Counted from the first letter of the stretch, positions 16,693 to 26,551 are shown. The stretch: DNA of 64,000 bases from Stenotrophomonas tumulicola (GCF_014117215.1 NZ_JACGXS010000007.1:122765-186764); one strand, 5' to 3'. Made by a program: numbers and translations. The notes: generated by a model from the letters alone, not told the origin.

Positions 16693-16745
16693 TGACGGGC
16701 CATGCCCGTCACCAGCAAAAGCAGCGGGGCATGGCCCCGCTCTAC
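16689..16745 (+). repeat. SMAG inverted dimer
   Basis: Two SMAG units face each other: GTAG plus a GACGGGC-CAT-GCCCGTC stem on the left and a GCGGGGC-ATG-GCCCCGC stem ending in CTAC on the right. The left GTAG contains the stop codon of the preceding gene. The arms have different stem sequences, so each forms its own hairpin rather than one long one. It lies between the basic protein and the convergent rlmM. Confidence 0.8.
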
Positions 16746-16764
16746 CGGGTCGCAGGGGCGGCCC

Positions 16765-17847
16765 TCAGCGCAGCGGCGAGGCCAGCACGGTGATCTCTTC
16801 GCGGTCATGGTAAAGCTGCTTGGCGCGCACGACCAGCGGCTTGCCGGCCTGCTGTTCGAACAGGTCCAGGCACATCCGGGTTTCGTCCCAACGCTTCTTC
16901 ATCGGCAGCTTCAGGTTGAAGATCGCATGCTTGCACCAGCCTTCACGGAACCAGGTGGCCATGCGTTCGGCGACCCGGCGCGGCTGCTCCACCATGTCGC
17001 AGACCATCCAGTCCAGCGATTGTTCGGGCTGCCAGTGGAAGCCATCGGCGCGCAGGTGCTCGACCAGACCGGTATCCAGCACGTGCTGGCGCAATGGGCC
17101 ATTGTCGATGCTCAATACCTTCAGGTGCTGGCGGGTCAGTACCCAGGTCCAGCCGCCAGGCGCAGCGCCCAGGTCGGCTGCGCGCATGCCCGGCTTCATC
17201 AGTGCTTCGCGCTCTTCGGGCGCCAGCAGGGTCAGCAGGGCTTCTTCCAGCTTCAAGGCCGAACGTGACGGTGCATCCGGCAGCAGTTTCAGCCGCGGAA
17301 TCCCCAGCGCCCATGGCGCACTGTCGGCCGGCGCGGCCATGCAGACAAACGCATGCGTGCCATCGATGAATACCACGTGCAGGCGCGGAAGCTTTTCATT
17401 CGGCTTGTCGGTCAGCTTGCCCGCCTTGCGCAGGGCCGGCCGCAGCGCATTGCCGAACGCGCGGGCCAGGCCGGACAGTGGCTTGCCGGCATCCGAATCC
17501 GGGTGTTCCACCCACAGGTCGCCAAAGCGCGGCGCATCCGCCAGCATGCCCAGCATCGGCGTGATGCGGTCTGCAGGGTCCAACTGTGGCAGCTCAGCCA
17601 GCACGACCATCTTCTGCCGCGCGAAGATCAGTTCGCGCCACGACAGCATCCGGCCCAGCGCGGCGGCTTCGTCACACATGAAAAGCACGAAACCATCGTT
17701 GCGCTGGGTGCGCGCATAACCAGCGAAACCGAACTCACCGGCGCGTGCGGACAGTTCGGCGGCAAGTTCGGGCTCGAAGCCCTGGCGGCACAGGCACAGC
17801 AGCCCGATACCCGTTCCAGTGCGGCCTGTCTCAGTAGCGGGCGCCAT
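16765..17847 (-). CDS. rlmM: 23S rRNA 2'-O-ribose C2498 methyltransferase
   Basis: RlmM methylates the ribose of C2498 in the peptidyl-transferase region of 23S rRNA. Evidence is the N-terminal THUMP-like region (LCLCRQGFEPELAAELSARA), the Rossmann motif ADLGAAPGGWTWVL and the later CDMVEQPRRVAERM and FNLKLPMKKRW segments, all typical of the family. With ATG 17847 the protein is 360 residues, close to the usual 350-370. ATGs at 17853, 17859 and 17883 are also in frame, and a start nearer to GLLCLCRQG is possible. The gene overlaps the deaminase gene upstream. Confidence 0.93.
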   Translation of the reverse strand: MAPATETGRTGTGIGLLCLCRQGFEPELAAELSARAGEFGFAGYARTQRNDGFVLFMCDEAAALGRMLSWRELIFARQKMVVLAELPQLDPADRITPMLGMLADAPRFGDLWVEHPDSDAGKPLSGLARAFGNALRPALRKAGKLTDKPNEKLPRLHVVFIDGTHAFVCMAAPADSAPWALGIPRLKLLPDAPSRSALKLEEALLTLLAPEEREALMKPGMRAADLGAAPGGWTWVLTRQHLKVLSIDNGPLRQHVLDTGLVEHLRADGFHWQPEQSLDWMVCDMVEQPRRVAERMATWFREGWCKHAIFNLKLPMKKRWDETRMCLDLFEQQAGKPLVVRAKQLYHDREEITVLASPLR

Positions 17848-18391
17848 CGCCATCCCCATAGCTGCGCAGCACGGCGCGCGCATCCTCGCGGTTCACGCCC
17901 TGCACGACCTCGATGCCACGCTTGTTGAGTTCACCGACCCAGTCGGTCGGCAGCGGGCCTTCGTCGAACGGGGTCAGTTCCTCGACATCGGCTGCACTGG
18001 CGCCGATCAGCAGGCGGTCGATGCCGGCCCAGATGGTGGCGCCATAGCACTGGCAGCAGGGTTGCGAGGAGGTGGCCAGGGTGATCGGCGACAGCGCTTC
18101 ATTCAGGCGCGGCGTCTGCAGGCGTTGTTGCGCCAGCATGTAGGCCATGTTCTCGGCATGCGCCAGCGAGGTGGTGTGCGGCATCACGCGGTTGACGCCG
18201 GCGGCGATCACTTTGTCGTCCGGGCCGAACACCACCGCGCCGAACGGGCCGCCACTGGCGTGTTCGACATTCGAGCGCGACAGCGCGATGGCCAGTGCGA
18301 CCTTGGCCTCGTCGCCTGGATAGCGCTGAGCCAGGTCGATCTGGTCATGGATCCAGGCGGGAAGGGTCAGGTGGACTTGCGCGTACAGCAT
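17831..18391 (-). CDS. CMP/dCMP-type nucleoside deaminase
   Basis: A 186-residue zinc deaminase. The zinc/catalytic motifs are HAE (78-80) and PCCQC (111-115, zinc ligands Cys112 and Cys115), with a substrate-loop GGPFGAVVFG before them. This pattern is shared by guanine deaminase, TadA and related enzymes. The overall length and GGPFGA loop favour a guanine-deaminase-like or general nucleoside deaminase over TadA, but the substrate cannot be fixed. The ATG at 18391 gives the start LYAQVHLTLPAW. Its 3' end overlaps the rlmM start region, so the two are probably one transcript. Confidence 0.85.
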   Translation of the reverse strand: MLYAQVHLTLPAWIHDQIDLAQRYPGDEAKVALAIALSRSNVEHASGGPFGAVVFGPDDKVIAAGVNRVMPHTTSLAHAENMAYMLAQQRLQTPRLNEALSPITLATSSQPCCQCYGATIWAGIDRLLIGASAADVEELTPFDEGPLPTDWVGELNKRGIEVVQGVNREDARAVLRSYGDGDGARY

Positions 18392-18415
18392 TGCGGCGGT
18401 GCCTCGTAGGTGGGG

Positions 18416-18438
18416 GTAGCGCCGGGCCATGCCCGGCG
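18416..18438 (+). repeat. SMAG repeat (single)
   Basis: GTAG head at 18416 followed by the perfect stem GCCGGGC-CAT-GCCCGGC at 18421-18437. It lies just upstream of the deaminase start, between it and the 3' end of glnS on the same strand. Confidence 0.8.
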
Positions 18439-18537
18439 GTTCTGCCGCACGCAGTGTAGCCCGCGCCCGATGAAGCAGGCGGGCACACGGATGACGGCAA
18501 GGGCGCGCGGGGCCAGCCCCGCACGCGGATGGCAGAC

Positions 18538-20286
18538 TCAGGCCGACCAGGTGTCGCGCAGGGTCACGCTGCGGTTGAAAACCGGCTTGCTGGCACTGTG
18601 GTCGCGGCGGTCGGCAACGAAGTAACCGGTGCGTTCGAACTGGAACGACTGTTCGGGCGCGGCGCTGGCTGCGGCCGGCTCGACGTAGCCGGTAACGGTG
18701 CGGCGTGATTCCGGGTTCAGGTAGTCGCGGTAGGTCTTGCCTTCGGACTCGTCATCCGGATTGGGCACCGAGAACAACCGGTCATACAGCCTGATCTCGG
18801 CCGGCACGGCATGCAGGGCGCTGACCCAATGGATGGTGCCCTTGACCTTGCGGTTGGCGCCTTCCATGCCCGGACGCGATTCCGGGTCCAGCCAGCCGCG
18901 CAGCTCGGTGATGGTGCCATCGGCATCCTTGACTACGTCGTCGCAGCGGATGATGCCAGCGCCACGCAGGCGTACTTCGCCGCCCGGTACCAAGCGCTTC
19001 CAGCCTTTCGGCGGGATCTCGGCGAAGTCTTCGCGGTCGATCCACACTTCGCGCGCAAACGGTACCTCGCGGGTGCCGAATGACTCGTCCTTCGGGTGGT
19101 TGTTGAACGCCAGTGTTTCGGCGTGGCCCTCGGGCAGGTTGGCCAGCACCAGCTTTACCGGATCGATCACCGCCATGCGGCGTGCGGCAGCGCCGTCCAG
19201 GTCTTCGCGCAGCGCGCCTTCCAGCACGCTGAAGTCGATCAGCGAGTTCTGCTTGCTGATGCCTACGCGCTCGGCGAACAGGCGCATCGCTGCGGGGGTG
19301 TAACCGCGGCGGCGCAGGCCCTGCAGGGTAGGCATGCGTGGATCGTCCCAGCCGTCCACCAACTGTTCGGTGACCAGCGCCATCAGCTTGCGCTTGCTCA
19401 TCACGGTGTAGTTGATGTTCAACCGCGAGAACTCGATCTGCCGCGGCTTGGCCGCTTCGCGCGGCAGGCCTGCGTCGACCAGCGGTGCGGTCAAGGCGTC
19501 GTCATGGGCGAAATCGACGTTGTCCACGCACCAGTCGTACAACGGACGGTGATCTTCGAATTCCAGCGTGCACAGCGAATGGGTGATGCCTTCCAGCGAG
19601 TCGCCCAGTGCATGTGCGAAGTCGTACATCGGGTAGATGGGCCAGGCATTGCCGGTGTTCTGGTGTTCGACGTGCTTGATGCGGTATAGCGCGGGATCGC
19701 GCAGGTTGATGTTGCCGCTGGCCATGTCGATCTTCGCGCGCACGGTGCGTGCACCGTCCGGGAACTCACCGGCACGCATGCGCGCGAACAGGTCCAGGTT
19801 CTCTTCCACGCTGCGGTCGCGATACGGCGAGGGTCGGCCCGGTTCGGTCAGGGTGCCGCGGTAGGCGCGTACTTCTTCGGCCGACAGGTCGCACACATAG
19901 GCCTTGCTGTCGCGGATCAGCTTTTCGGCGGCAAGATAATAGGCCTGGAAGTAATCCGAGGCATGGCGCAGTTCGTTCCATTCGAAGCCCAGCCAGCGGA
20001 CGTCGTCCTGGATGGCGGCGACGTACTCCGGATCTTCCTTGGCCGGGTTGGTGTCGTCGAAGCGCAGGTTGCACACGCCGCCGAACTCCCCTGCGATGCC
20101 GAAGTTCAGGCAGATCGACTTGGCATGGCCGATGTGCAGGTAGCCGTTCGGCTCCGGCGGGAAGCGGGTCTTGATGGCCTGGTGCTTCCCGTTGGCCAGG
20201 TCCTCGCGCACGATCTGGCGGATGAAATCGCGCTTTTCGTGGCTGTCGGCGGTGGTCTCGGGGCTGGCAGGGGTGTGCTCGGACAT
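18538..20286 (-). CDS. glnS: Glutaminyl-tRNA synthetase
   Basis: Charges tRNA-Gln with glutamine. The 582-residue class I synthetase has [15 protein letters not shown] with the HIGH motif at 51-54, the second active-site motif as VMSKRKL (KMSKS equivalent) and the anticodon-binding beta-barrels at the C-terminus. It is about 28 residues longer than the E. coli enzyme, mostly at the two ends. Presence of GlnRS matches the tRNA-Gln(TTG) at 57285. The gene is flanked by SMAG repeats on both sides. Confidence 0.97.
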   Translation of the reverse strand: MSEHTPASPETTADSHEKRDFIRQIVREDLANGKHQAIKTRFPPEPNGYLHIGHAKSICLNFGIAGEFGGVCNLRFDDTNPAKEDPEYVAAIQDDVRWLGFEWNELRHASDYFQAYYLAAEKLIRDSKAYVCDLSAEEVRAYRGTLTEPGRPSPYRDRSVEENLDLFARMRAGEFPDGARTVRAKIDMASGNINLRDPALYRIKHVEHQNTGNAWPIYPMYDFAHALGDSLEGITHSLCTLEFEDHRPLYDWCVDNVDFAHDDALTAPLVDAGLPREAAKPRQIEFSRLNINYTVMSKRKLMALVTEQLVDGWDDPRMPTLQGLRRRGYTPAAMRLFAERVGISKQNSLIDFSVLEGALREDLDGAAARRMAVIDPVKLVLANLPEGHAETLAFNNHPKDESFGTREVPFAREVWIDREDFAEIPPKGWKRLVPGGEVRLRGAGIIRCDDVVKDADGTITELRGWLDPESRPGMEGANRKVKGTIHWVSALHAVPAEIRLYDRLFSVPNPDDESEGKTYRDYLNPESRRTVTGYVEPAAASAAPEQSFQFERTGYFVADRRDHSASKPVFNRSVTLRDTWSA

Positions 20287-20359
20287 GGTGCGGCGGCAAT
20301 CAAGGACAGAAAGATCGCCAGTCTAGCGTGTCGGCGCCGTGGGTGCCCGGTCCCTGTCG

Positions 20360-20419
20360 GTAGCGCGGGCCATGCCTGGCGGCCTGCTGCTGCGCTCGCC
20401 GGGCATGGCCCCGCGCTAC
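20360..20419 (+). repeat. SMAG inverted dimer
   Basis: GTAG at 20360 with a GCGGGCCATGCCTGGC-type arm (imperfect), and a facing arm GCCGGGCATGGCCCCGC ending in CTAC at 20416-20419. It lies in the divergent gap between glnS and the DUF2007 gene. Confidence 0.75.
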
Positions 20420-20468
20420 CGTCCCTTGCCGGGCGTATGCTGGCTTCCTGCTTCCAAGGAGCGTTCCC

Positions 20469-20732
20469 ATGCACGTCGTGTACAAGGCTGACAATCTGTT
20501 CGACGCCCATCTGGTCAAGCACGCACTGGAGGACGCCGGCATTCCGGCGTTCGTGTTCGGGGAGTCGCTGCTGGGTGGGATGGGCGAGCTGCCGCTGTTC
20601 GGCGTGCTGCGGGTGGCGATACCGGACGCGGCGCGGGTGCAGGCCGAGGGCGTCGTGGCGGCACTGGACTTGGGCCAGGCACCGGAAGACCCCATCTCGG
20701 ATGCAGACGATCTTGCCGGCCAGCCGGCCTAG
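20469..20732 (+). CDS. DUF2007 signal-transducing-type protein
   Basis: An 87-residue protein of the DUF2007 family (small alpha/beta proteins annotated as putative signal-transducing). The family pattern is clear: a start MHVVYKADNLFDAHLVKHALEDAGIPAFVFGE, then GELPLFG and RVAIPDAARVQAE. No function has been established for the family. Its stop region contains the AGGAG ribosome binding site of msrA, so the two genes are coupled. Confidence 0.82.
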   Translation: MHVVYKADNLFDAHLVKHALEDAGIPAFVFGESLLGGMGELPLFGVLRVAIPDAARVQAEGVVAALDLGQAPEDPISDADDLAGQPA

Positions 20733-20741
20733 GAGCACGAC

Positions 20742-21425
20742 ATGTTGGGACTTGGAAGCGGCATCCTGGGTATCGGTGCCTTCAAGCAGCGCCTGCCGCG
20801 ACCGGAAGAAGCCCTTCCCGGGCGTGGGCAACCGCTGCCGCTGCACAGCAACCAGCACTTCGTGAACAGCCATCCGCTGAAGGACCGTTTCGCCGGCCTG
20901 GAGCAGATCCGCTTCGCGCTGGGGTGCTTCTGGGGCGCCGAACGCGTGTTCTGGACACTGCCGGGCGTATACAGCACCTCGGTCGGTTATGCCGGTGGGC
21001 TTACCCCCAATCCGACCTATGAAGAAGTGTGTTCAGGCCTGACCGGCCATACCGAGGTGGTGCAGGTGGTGTTCGACCCGACGGTGGTCAGCGTTGAGGC
21101 GTTGCTGAAAGTGTTCTGGGAAAGCCATGACCCGACCCAGGGCATGCGCCAGGGCAACGACACCGGCACGCAGTACCGTTCGGCAATCCACTGCCTGGAC
21201 CAGGCGCAGCATGCCGCCGCGACAGCCAGCCGCGCTACCTACGCCGCGCAGTTGGATGCCGCCGGCCTGGGGCCGATCACGACGGAAATCCTGTATCCGG
21301 CACCGGAGTATTACTACGCGGAGGATTACCACCAGCAGTATCTGGCGAAGAATCCGAATGGCTACTGCGGTATCGGTGGTACAGGCGTCAGTTGCCCGAT
21401 CGGGCTGGAGGTTCCTGCGCGCTGA
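20742..21425 (+). CDS. msrA: Peptide methionine sulfoxide reductase A
   Basis: Reduces methionine-S-sulfoxide in proteins. The 227-residue protein carries the catalytic GCFWG motif at 61-65 (nucleophile Cys62) and two C-terminal recycling cysteines at about 209 and 218 ([14 protein letters not shown]). The N-terminal extension of about 50 residues, with ALPGR and HFVNSHPL, is like that of E. coli MsrA. The start has an AGGAG site inside the end of the DUF2007 gene. It probably contributes to the oxidative-stress repertoire together with ahpC/F further along. Confidence 0.96.
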   Translation: MLGLGSGILGIGAFKQRLPRPEEALPGRGQPLPLHSNQHFVNSHPLKDRFAGLEQIRFALGCFWGAERVFWTLPGVYSTSVGYAGGLTPNPTYEEVCSGLTGHTEVVQVVFDPTVVSVEALLKVFWESHDPTQGMRQGNDTGTQYRSAIHCLDQAQHAAATASRATYAAQLDAAGLGPITTEILYPAPEYYYAEDYHQQYLAKNPNGYCGIGGTGVSCPIGLEVPAR

Positions 21426-21448
21426 GCTGAACGGTGGTGTGGGGATTG

Positions 21449-21523
21449 GTAGCGCGGGTCCATGACCCGCTGCTCCTGTTTCCGGCCTGGCGCGAACGGC
21501 AGCGGATCATGGACCCGCTCTAC
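21449..21523 (+). repeat. SMAG-like inverted dimer
   Basis: GTAG at 21449 followed by GCGGGTCCATGACCCGC, and a facing arm GGATCATGGACCCGC ending in CTAC at 21520-21523. The stem sequence differs from the other elements (GGGTC-CAT-GACCC), but head and geometry are the same. It lies between the convergent msrA and tal. Confidence 0.7.
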
Positions 21524-21574
21524 CGCCCGGCCTGGCGGGCTCAGCCCGTTCGACCGCCTTACAGCTCCGCGCGC

Positions 21575-22534
21575 TTACAGCTCCGCGCGGATGCGCTCGC
21601 GCAGGCTTTCCAGATCCTTGGCAAACGCATCGATGCCGGTCGCCAGCTTCTCGGTCGCCATCGGATCGGCCGCCAGGTCGGCAGCGAACGTCGCCGCGTC
21701 GATCGGCGTCACCTGCACCGCTTCAGCGGCACCGGCCACCAGCTTGCGCGGCAGCGCGCCGTGGTCGGCGTCCAGCTTCTCCAGCAGGTCCGGCGAAATG
21801 GTCAGGCGGTCGCAACCGGCCAGCGCTTCGATCTGCGCGGTCGAACGGAACGAGGCACCCATCACCACGGTCGGCGAACCGCGGCGCTTGAATTCGGCAT
21901 ACACGCCACGCACGAACACCACGCCCGGGTCCTCGTCGATGTTCGCCGGGGTCTGGCCGTTGGCCACGTACCAGTCGAGGATGCGGCCGACGAACGGCGA
22001 GATCAGGAACGCGCCCGCTTCGCTGCAGGCCAGTGCCTGGGTCGGGTTGAAGATCAGGGTCAGGTTGCAGTCGATGCCTTCGGCCTGCAGCACGCGCGCG
22101 GCTTCCACGCCTTCCCAGGTCGCAGCGATCTTGATCAGGATCTTTTCGCGCGGCACGCCGGCATCGGCGTACATCTGGATGAACTGACGGGCCTTGGCCA
22201 CCGTCGCGGCGGTGTCGTGGGCCTGGTCGGCATCGACCTCGGTGGACACGCGGCCCGGTACCAGCGTGCTCAGCAGCGCGCCGACGCCGATGGTCAGGCG
22301 GTCGGCCACGGCGTGCACCACGGCCTCGCGGTCACCGCTCTGCTGCCGGCCCCAGGCCAGCTCGCGTTCGATCAGTTCGGCGTAGACCGGCAGGTCCAGC
22401 GCCTTCTTCACCAGGGTCGGATTGGTGGTGCAATCCACTGGCTGCAGGCGCTTGATGGCGTCGTAATCGCCAGTGTCAGCCACCACCACGGAAAGGTCGC
22501 GCAGCTGGGACAGTTTGGACGGGGTGGTGCTCAT
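21575..22534 (-). CDS. tal: Transaldolase
   Basis: Moves a dihydroxyacetone unit between sugar phosphates in the non-oxidative pentose phosphate pathway. The 319-residue protein (E. coli TalB 317) has the family start [18 protein letters not shown], the [13 protein letters not shown] signature and the Schiff-base lysine at about 135 in [13 protein letters not shown] short gap separates it from rnk upstream on the same strand. Confidence 0.96.
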   Translation of the reverse strand: MSTTPSKLSQLRDLSVVVADTGDYDAIKRLQPVDCTTNPTLVKKALDLPVYAELIERELAWGRQQSGDREAVVHAVADRLTIGVGALLSTLVPGRVSTEVDADQAHDTAATVAKARQFIQMYADAGVPREKILIKIAATWEGVEAARVLQAEGIDCNLTLIFNPTQALACSEAGAFLISPFVGRILDWYVANGQTPANIDEDPGVVFVRGVYAEFKRRGSPTVVMGASFRSTAQIEALAGCDRLTISPDLLEKLDADHGALPRKLVAGAAEAVQVTPIDAATFAADLAADPMATEKLATGIDAFAKDLESLRERIRAEL

Positions 22535-22587
22535 TGCATCTCCATCGTTGCGGGCGCGCGTAGGCGCAGCCAGGGTTGCGGGAAACG

Positions 22588-22992
22588 TCAGGCCTGGTCG
22601 TTATGGACCGCGGTCACACGCAGTTTAAGCTTACGGCCGCCGGGCGCATCCCAGTTGATGGCCTGGCCGATGGACAGGCCCAGCAGCGCGGTACCGACCG
22701 GCGCCAGCACGGAAACCTTGCCTTCGTCGACATTGGCTTCGCGGGGGTAGACCAGCGTCAGCACATGCTTGTCGCCGGTGCCATCATCTTCGCATTCGAC
22801 ACGCGAATGCATCATGACGATGCCGGCGGGCATCTGGTCGACCGGTACTTCGGTCGCACGATTGAGTTCGGCCGACAGTGCGATCGCTGCGGGCGTCTGG
22901 CTGATGGCGGGTGCTTCGAGCATGGCTTCCAGGCGGGCCAGGTCGTGGGAAGAAACAGTGATGGACGGCGGCAGGCCGCTGGCGGTGGTCAT
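22588..22992 (-). CDS. rnk: Nucleoside diphosphate kinase regulator (Rnk/GreA C-terminal family)
   Basis: A 134-residue protein with a short N-terminal helical part and a GreA/GreB-type C-terminal domain ([46 protein letters not shown]). Length and layout match E. coli Rnk (136), which binds RNA polymerase and affects nucleotide pools. It follows oxyR on the same strand but is separated from it by a strong terminator hairpin. Its own promoter would have to sit in or beyond that hairpin, because only about 26 bases lie between hairpin and ATG. Confidence 0.9.
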   Translation of the reverse strand: MTTASGLPPSITVSSHDLARLEAMLEAPAISQTPAAIALSAELNRATEVPVDQMPAGIVMMHSRVECEDDGTGDKHVLTLVYPREANVDEGKVSVLAPVGTALLGLSIGQAINWDAPGGRKLKLRVTAVHNDQA

Positions 22993-23018
22993 GACATAAC
23001 TCCTTGAAAGGGACCATA

Positions 23019-23046
23019 CAAAAGGCGGCGCCTGATGGCGCCGCCT
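23019..23046 (-). terminator. Rho-independent terminator of oxyR
   Basis: On the minus strand a perfect 10-bp GC-rich stem (AGGCGGCGCC / GGCGCCGCCT, loop ATCA) is followed by TTTTGT, 75 bases downstream of the oxyR stop. Confidence 0.8.
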
Positions 23047-23122
23047 CTCTACATTGTGGGGACAAACAGGCCGGGAATCGACCCACCCCCCAATCGTACG
23101 CCGGATGGCGTTGGGTTGGGGC

Positions 23123-24088
23123 TCAGTCGACGTGCATCGGTACGTCGCGAGAAGCGTTGAGCGGCGCGCCGCCCGCCCCGTCGGTCAAGGCGAACAGGGC
23201 CGGAGGCAACTGCTTGAACTGGTCCGCCAGCTGCAGCAGGAAGCCATTCATCGCCGAGCTGCGCCGCCAGGCCATGGCAATCCGGCGGCTGGGCCGCCCC
23301 TCGCCGGTCAATTCCAGCAGGTGGATGTTGTCCGAGCGCGGTACTGGCGGCTTGACCGACAGCGTCGGCAACAGCGTGATGCCGACGTCGGAGGCGACCA
23401 TCTGCCGCAGGGTTTCCAGGCTGGTGGCGCGGAATTCCGACTTCTCGTTCGCGCCATACATCCGGCACACTTCCAGCGCCTGGTCGCGCAGGCAATGGCC
23501 GTCTTCCAGCAGCAGCAGGCGCTGCGCCGACAGTTCCTGCACGTCCAGTTGCCTGCGCCCGGCCAGTGCATGCCGGCTGGAAACCGCCAGCAGGAAAGGT
23601 TCCTCGAACAGGAACTCGGTGTGCAGCTGGTCATCGATGACCGGCAGCGCCAGCAGGGTCGCGTCCAGCTTTCCTTCGCGCAACCGCGCCAGCAGCACAT
23701 CGCTCTTCTCTTCCACCAGCAACAGTTCCAACTGCGGGAAGCGGTCGCGGATGCGTGGGATGACATGCGGCAGCAGGTAGGGCCCCAGCGTGGGGAAGAT
23801 CCCCAGCCGGACCGCGCCCGCTTCCGGGTCGCGACTGCGTCGGGCCGCTTCCTTCATCTGCTCCACCTCGGCCACGATCACCCGCGCGCGCGCGGCAGCG
23901 TCCTGGCCGGCGGGTGTCAGCATCACTTTGCGCGGTGCGCGTTCGACCAGGGGCAACCCGAGCTCTTCCTCCAGTTTGCGGATCTGGGTGGACAGCGTTG
24001 GCTGGCTGACGAAGCAGGCAGCGGCGGCCTTGCCGAAGTGGCGATGCTCGGCCAAGGCCACCAGGTACTTCAGATCACGTAGGTTCAT
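23123..24088 (-). CDS. oxyR: Hydrogen-peroxide sensing LysR-type regulator OxyR
   Basis: OxyR activates peroxide-defence genes once an intramolecular disulfide forms. The 321-residue protein has the LysR helix-turn-helix (HFGKAAAACFVSQPTLSTQIRKLEEELG, about 17-45) and the two redox cysteines exactly at 199 and 208 (DGHCLRDQALEVC), as in E. coli. It lies downstream of ahpF on the same strand, the ahpC-ahpF-oxyR arrangement known from Xanthomonas. An 86-base gap separates ahpF and oxyR, so oxyR may be on the ahpF transcript. Confidence 0.96.
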   Translation of the reverse strand: MNLRDLKYLVALAEHRHFGKAAAACFVSQPTLSTQIRKLEEELGLPLVERAPRKVMLTPAGQDAAARARVIVAEVEQMKEAARRSRDPEAGAVRLGIFPTLGPYLLPHVIPRIRDRFPQLELLLVEEKSDVLLARLREGKLDATLLALPVIDDQLHTEFLFEEPFLLAVSSRHALAGRRQLDVQELSAQRLLLLEDGHCLRDQALEVCRMYGANEKSEFRATSLETLRQMVASDVGITLLPTLSVKPPVPRSDNIHLLELTGEGRPSRRIAMAWRRSSAMNGFLLQLADQFKQLPPALFALTDGAGGAPLNASRDVPMHVD

Positions 24089-24174
24089 CCTGAGACCTCA
24101 ATGGGTAATGGACCGGGTGACGGCGTGGCTTACCCAGCGGACATAAGGCGTTCCCGGTGACCTGGGAACCTGCG

Positions 24175-25767
24175 TCAGGCAGCTTCGGCGACAGCGCCGC
24201 TGCTCTTGGTCACGGACGAACGGATCAGGTGGTCGAAGGCACTCAACGCGGCCGTCGATCCAGCGCCCATGGCGATGATGATCTGCTTGTAAGGTACGGT
24301 CGTGCAATCGCCGGCTGCAAACACGCCCGGCAGATTGGTCTGGCCGCGATCATCGATGACGATTTCGCCGCGCGGCGACAGGGCAATGACGCCAGCCAGC
24401 CACTCGGTATTGGGCAGCAGTCCTATTTGCACGAAGATGCCTTCCAGTTCCACCCGGTGCGAATCGCCACCGACGCGGTCCTTGTAGACCAGGCCGGTTA
24501 CCTTCTGCCCGTCGCCCAGCACTTCGGTGGTCTGCGCGCTGGTCAGCACGGTCACGTTGCCCAGGCTGCGCAGCTTCTGCTGCAGCACTTCATCGGCGCG
24601 CAGCATGCCGTCGAATTCCAGCAGGGTGACGTGGCTGACGAGGCCGGCCAGGTCGATGGCCGCTTCCACGCCCGAGTTGCCACCGCCGACCACCGCCACG
24701 CGCTTGCCCTTGAACAGCGGGCCATCGCAGTGCGGGCAGTAGGCAACGCCCTTGTTGCGGTACTGGTCTTCGCCCGGCACGTTCATCTGGCGCCAGCGCG
24801 CGCCGGTGGACAGGACCACCGAACGCGATTTCAGCACCGCACCGTTCTCCAGCTGCACCCGTACCAGTCCATCTTCACCCGCCGGCACCAGTCCCGTGGC
24901 GCGCTGCAGGTCCATGATGTCCACCTCGTACTCGCGCACGTGCTGTTCCAGCGCCGTGGCGAGCTTGGGGCCTTCGGTTTCCTTGACCGAGATGAAGTTC
25001 TCGATGGCCATGGTGTCGAGCACCTGGCCGCCGAAGCGCTCGGCGGCCACGCCGGTGCGGATGCCCTTGCGCGCTGCATAGATTGCCGCGGCGGCACCTG
25101 CCGGGCCACCGCCGACCACCAGCACGTCGAAGGCGTCCTTGGTCGCGATCTTGTCCGCATCGCGCTTGGCCGCACCGGTGTCCAGCTTGGCCACGATCTG
25201 CTCCAGGGTCATGCGGCCCTGGTCGAACAGTTCGCCGTTGAGGTACACGGTGGGCACGGACATGATCTGCCGCTGCTCCACTTCGTCCTGGAACAGTGCG
25301 CCATCGATGGCCACGTGCTGGATGCGCGGATTGAGCACTGCGGCAAGGTTCAGTGCCTGCACCACGTCCGGGCAGTTCTGGCAGGACAGCGAGAAGTAGG
25401 TTTCAAATTTGAAATCACCGTCCAGGCCCTGGACCTGCTCGATCAGTTCGGCGGTGGCCTTGGACGGGTGCCCGCCGACCTGCAGCAGGGCCAGCACCAG
25501 CGAGGTGAACTCGTGGCCCATCGGCAGGCCGGCGAAGGTCAGGTGGATGTCCGCCCCGGGAGTGCCCAGGTCGAAGGACGGCGTCCGGCCGCTGCCATCG
25601 CGCAGCACCTGCAGGCTGATCTTGTCGGACAGGCTGTCCAGGGTATTGAGCAGTTCCAGCATCTCCTGCGCCTTGGCACCGTCGTCGGCGTGCGCGGTGA
25701 TCTGGATCGGGCGCGTCACGCGCTCCAGGTAGGTTTTCAGCTGCGACTGCAGGTTGGCATCCAACAT
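24175..25767 (-). CDS. ahpF: Alkyl hydroperoxide reductase subunit F
   Basis: NADH-dependent flavoprotein disulfide reductase that re-reduces AhpC. The 530-residue protein has the N-terminal double thioredoxin-fold domain with CQNC (129-132), an FAD fold [16 protein letters not shown] (about 217-232), the redox-active CPHC at 344-347, and an NAD-binding [17 protein letters not shown]. The ATG at 25767 is chosen because an AGGAG stands seven bases before it and the E. coli-like start [14 protein letters not shown] results; an ATG at 25773 is too close to that site. Confidence 0.96.
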   Translation of the reverse strand: MLDANLQSQLKTYLERVTRPIQITAHADDGAKAQEMLELLNTLDSLSDKISLQVLRDGSGRTPSFDLGTPGADIHLTFAGLPMGHEFTSLVLALLQVGGHPSKATAELIEQVQGLDGDFKFETYFSLSCQNCPDVVQALNLAAVLNPRIQHVAIDGALFQDEVEQRQIMSVPTVYLNGELFDQGRMTLEQIVAKLDTGAAKRDADKIATKDAFDVLVVGGGPAGAAAAIYAARKGIRTGVAAERFGGQVLDTMAIENFISVKETEGPKLATALEQHVREYEVDIMDLQRATGLVPAGEDGLVRVQLENGAVLKSRSVVLSTGARWRQMNVPGEDQYRNKGVAYCPHCDGPLFKGKRVAVVGGGNSGVEAAIDLAGLVSHVTLLEFDGMLRADEVLQQKLRSLGNVTVLTSAQTTEVLGDGQKVTGLVYKDRVGGDSHRVELEGIFVQIGLLPNTEWLAGVIALSPRGEIVIDDRGQTNLPGVFAAGDCTTVPYKQIIIAMGAGSTAALSAFDHLIRSSVTKSSGAVAEAA

Positions 25768-25862
25768 GTTCATCTCCTGGATATTTCCCGGATGCAGGCC
25801 AGCATCCGGGCAACAGGTGGGCGTGGCGCCGCTACTCAGCGTAGCGGACCAACGAGGGGGTA

Positions 25863-25950
25863 GGGGTGAACCCAAGGCGACAGCGCGGACCTGTGGAAGG
25901 GGGGGCTGGCTGGCAGATGCTGGCTTGCGCGGCCGTCTTGGGTTCACCCC
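25863..25950. repeat. Long-loop inverted repeat between ahpC and ahpF
   Basis: Two perfect 14-bp arms (GGGGTGAACCCAAG at 25863-25876 and its complement at 25937-25950) are separated by about 60 GC-rich bases. Placed in the 220-base gap between ahpC and ahpF, it may reduce read-through or protect the ahpC mRNA, giving more AhpC than AhpF. The roles are inferred. Confidence 0.6.
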
Positions 25951-25987
25951 CACGCCCGCCGTGGCGGGCATGGGAGCGGGGGACGGC

Positions 25988-26551
25988 TTAGATCTTGCCG
26001 ACCAGGTCCAGCGACGGGGTCAGGGTCTTCTCGCCTTCCTTCCACTTGGCCGGGCAGACCTGGTTCGGGTTGGCGGCGGTGAACTGGGCAGCCTTCAGCT
26101 TGCGCAGGGTCTCGGAAACGTCACGGGCGATCTCGTTGGAATGGATCTCCTGGGTCTTGATCACGCCTTCCGGGTTGATGATGAAGGTGCCGCGCAGGGC
26201 CAGTCCTTCTTCTTCGATATGCACGCCAAAGGCGCGGGTCAGCTGGTGGGTCGGGTCACCGACCAGCGGGAACTGGGCCTTGCCGACGGCCGGCGACGTC
26301 TCATGCCACACCTTGTGCGAGAACTGGGTGTCGGTGGTGACGATGTAGACCTCAGCGCCAACCTTCTTGAACTCGGCGTAATTGTCGGCCGCGTCTTCGA
26401 TCTCGGTCGGGCAATTGAAGGTGAAGGCAGCTGGCATGAAGATCAGGACCGACCATTGGCCCTTCAGGGTGCTGTCGGAGACCTTGATGAACTCGCCATT
26501 CAGGTAAGCGTTGGCTTCGAACGGCTGGATCTGGGTGTTGATGAGCGACAT
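25988..26551 (-). CDS. ahpC: Alkyl hydroperoxide reductase subunit C (peroxiredoxin)
   Basis: Typical 2-Cys peroxiredoxin that reduces hydrogen peroxide and organic hydroperoxides and is recycled by AhpF. The 187-residue protein has the peroxidatic Cys47 in FTFNCPTE and the resolving Cys166 in NQVCPAKW, matching the E. coli positions within one residue. It is the first gene of ahpC-ahpF-oxyR, and the upstream region has ATAG/CTAT elements resembling an OxyR site. Confidence 0.98.
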   Translation of the reverse strand: MSLINTQIQPFEANAYLNGEFIKVSDSTLKGQWSVLIFMPAAFTFNCPTEIEDAADNYAEFKKVGAEVYIVTTDTQFSHKVWHETSPAVGKAQFPLVGDPTHQLTRAFGVHIEEEGLALRGTFIINPEGVIKTQEIHSNEIARDVSETLRKLKAAQFTAANPNQVCPAKWKEGEKTLTPSLDLVGKI

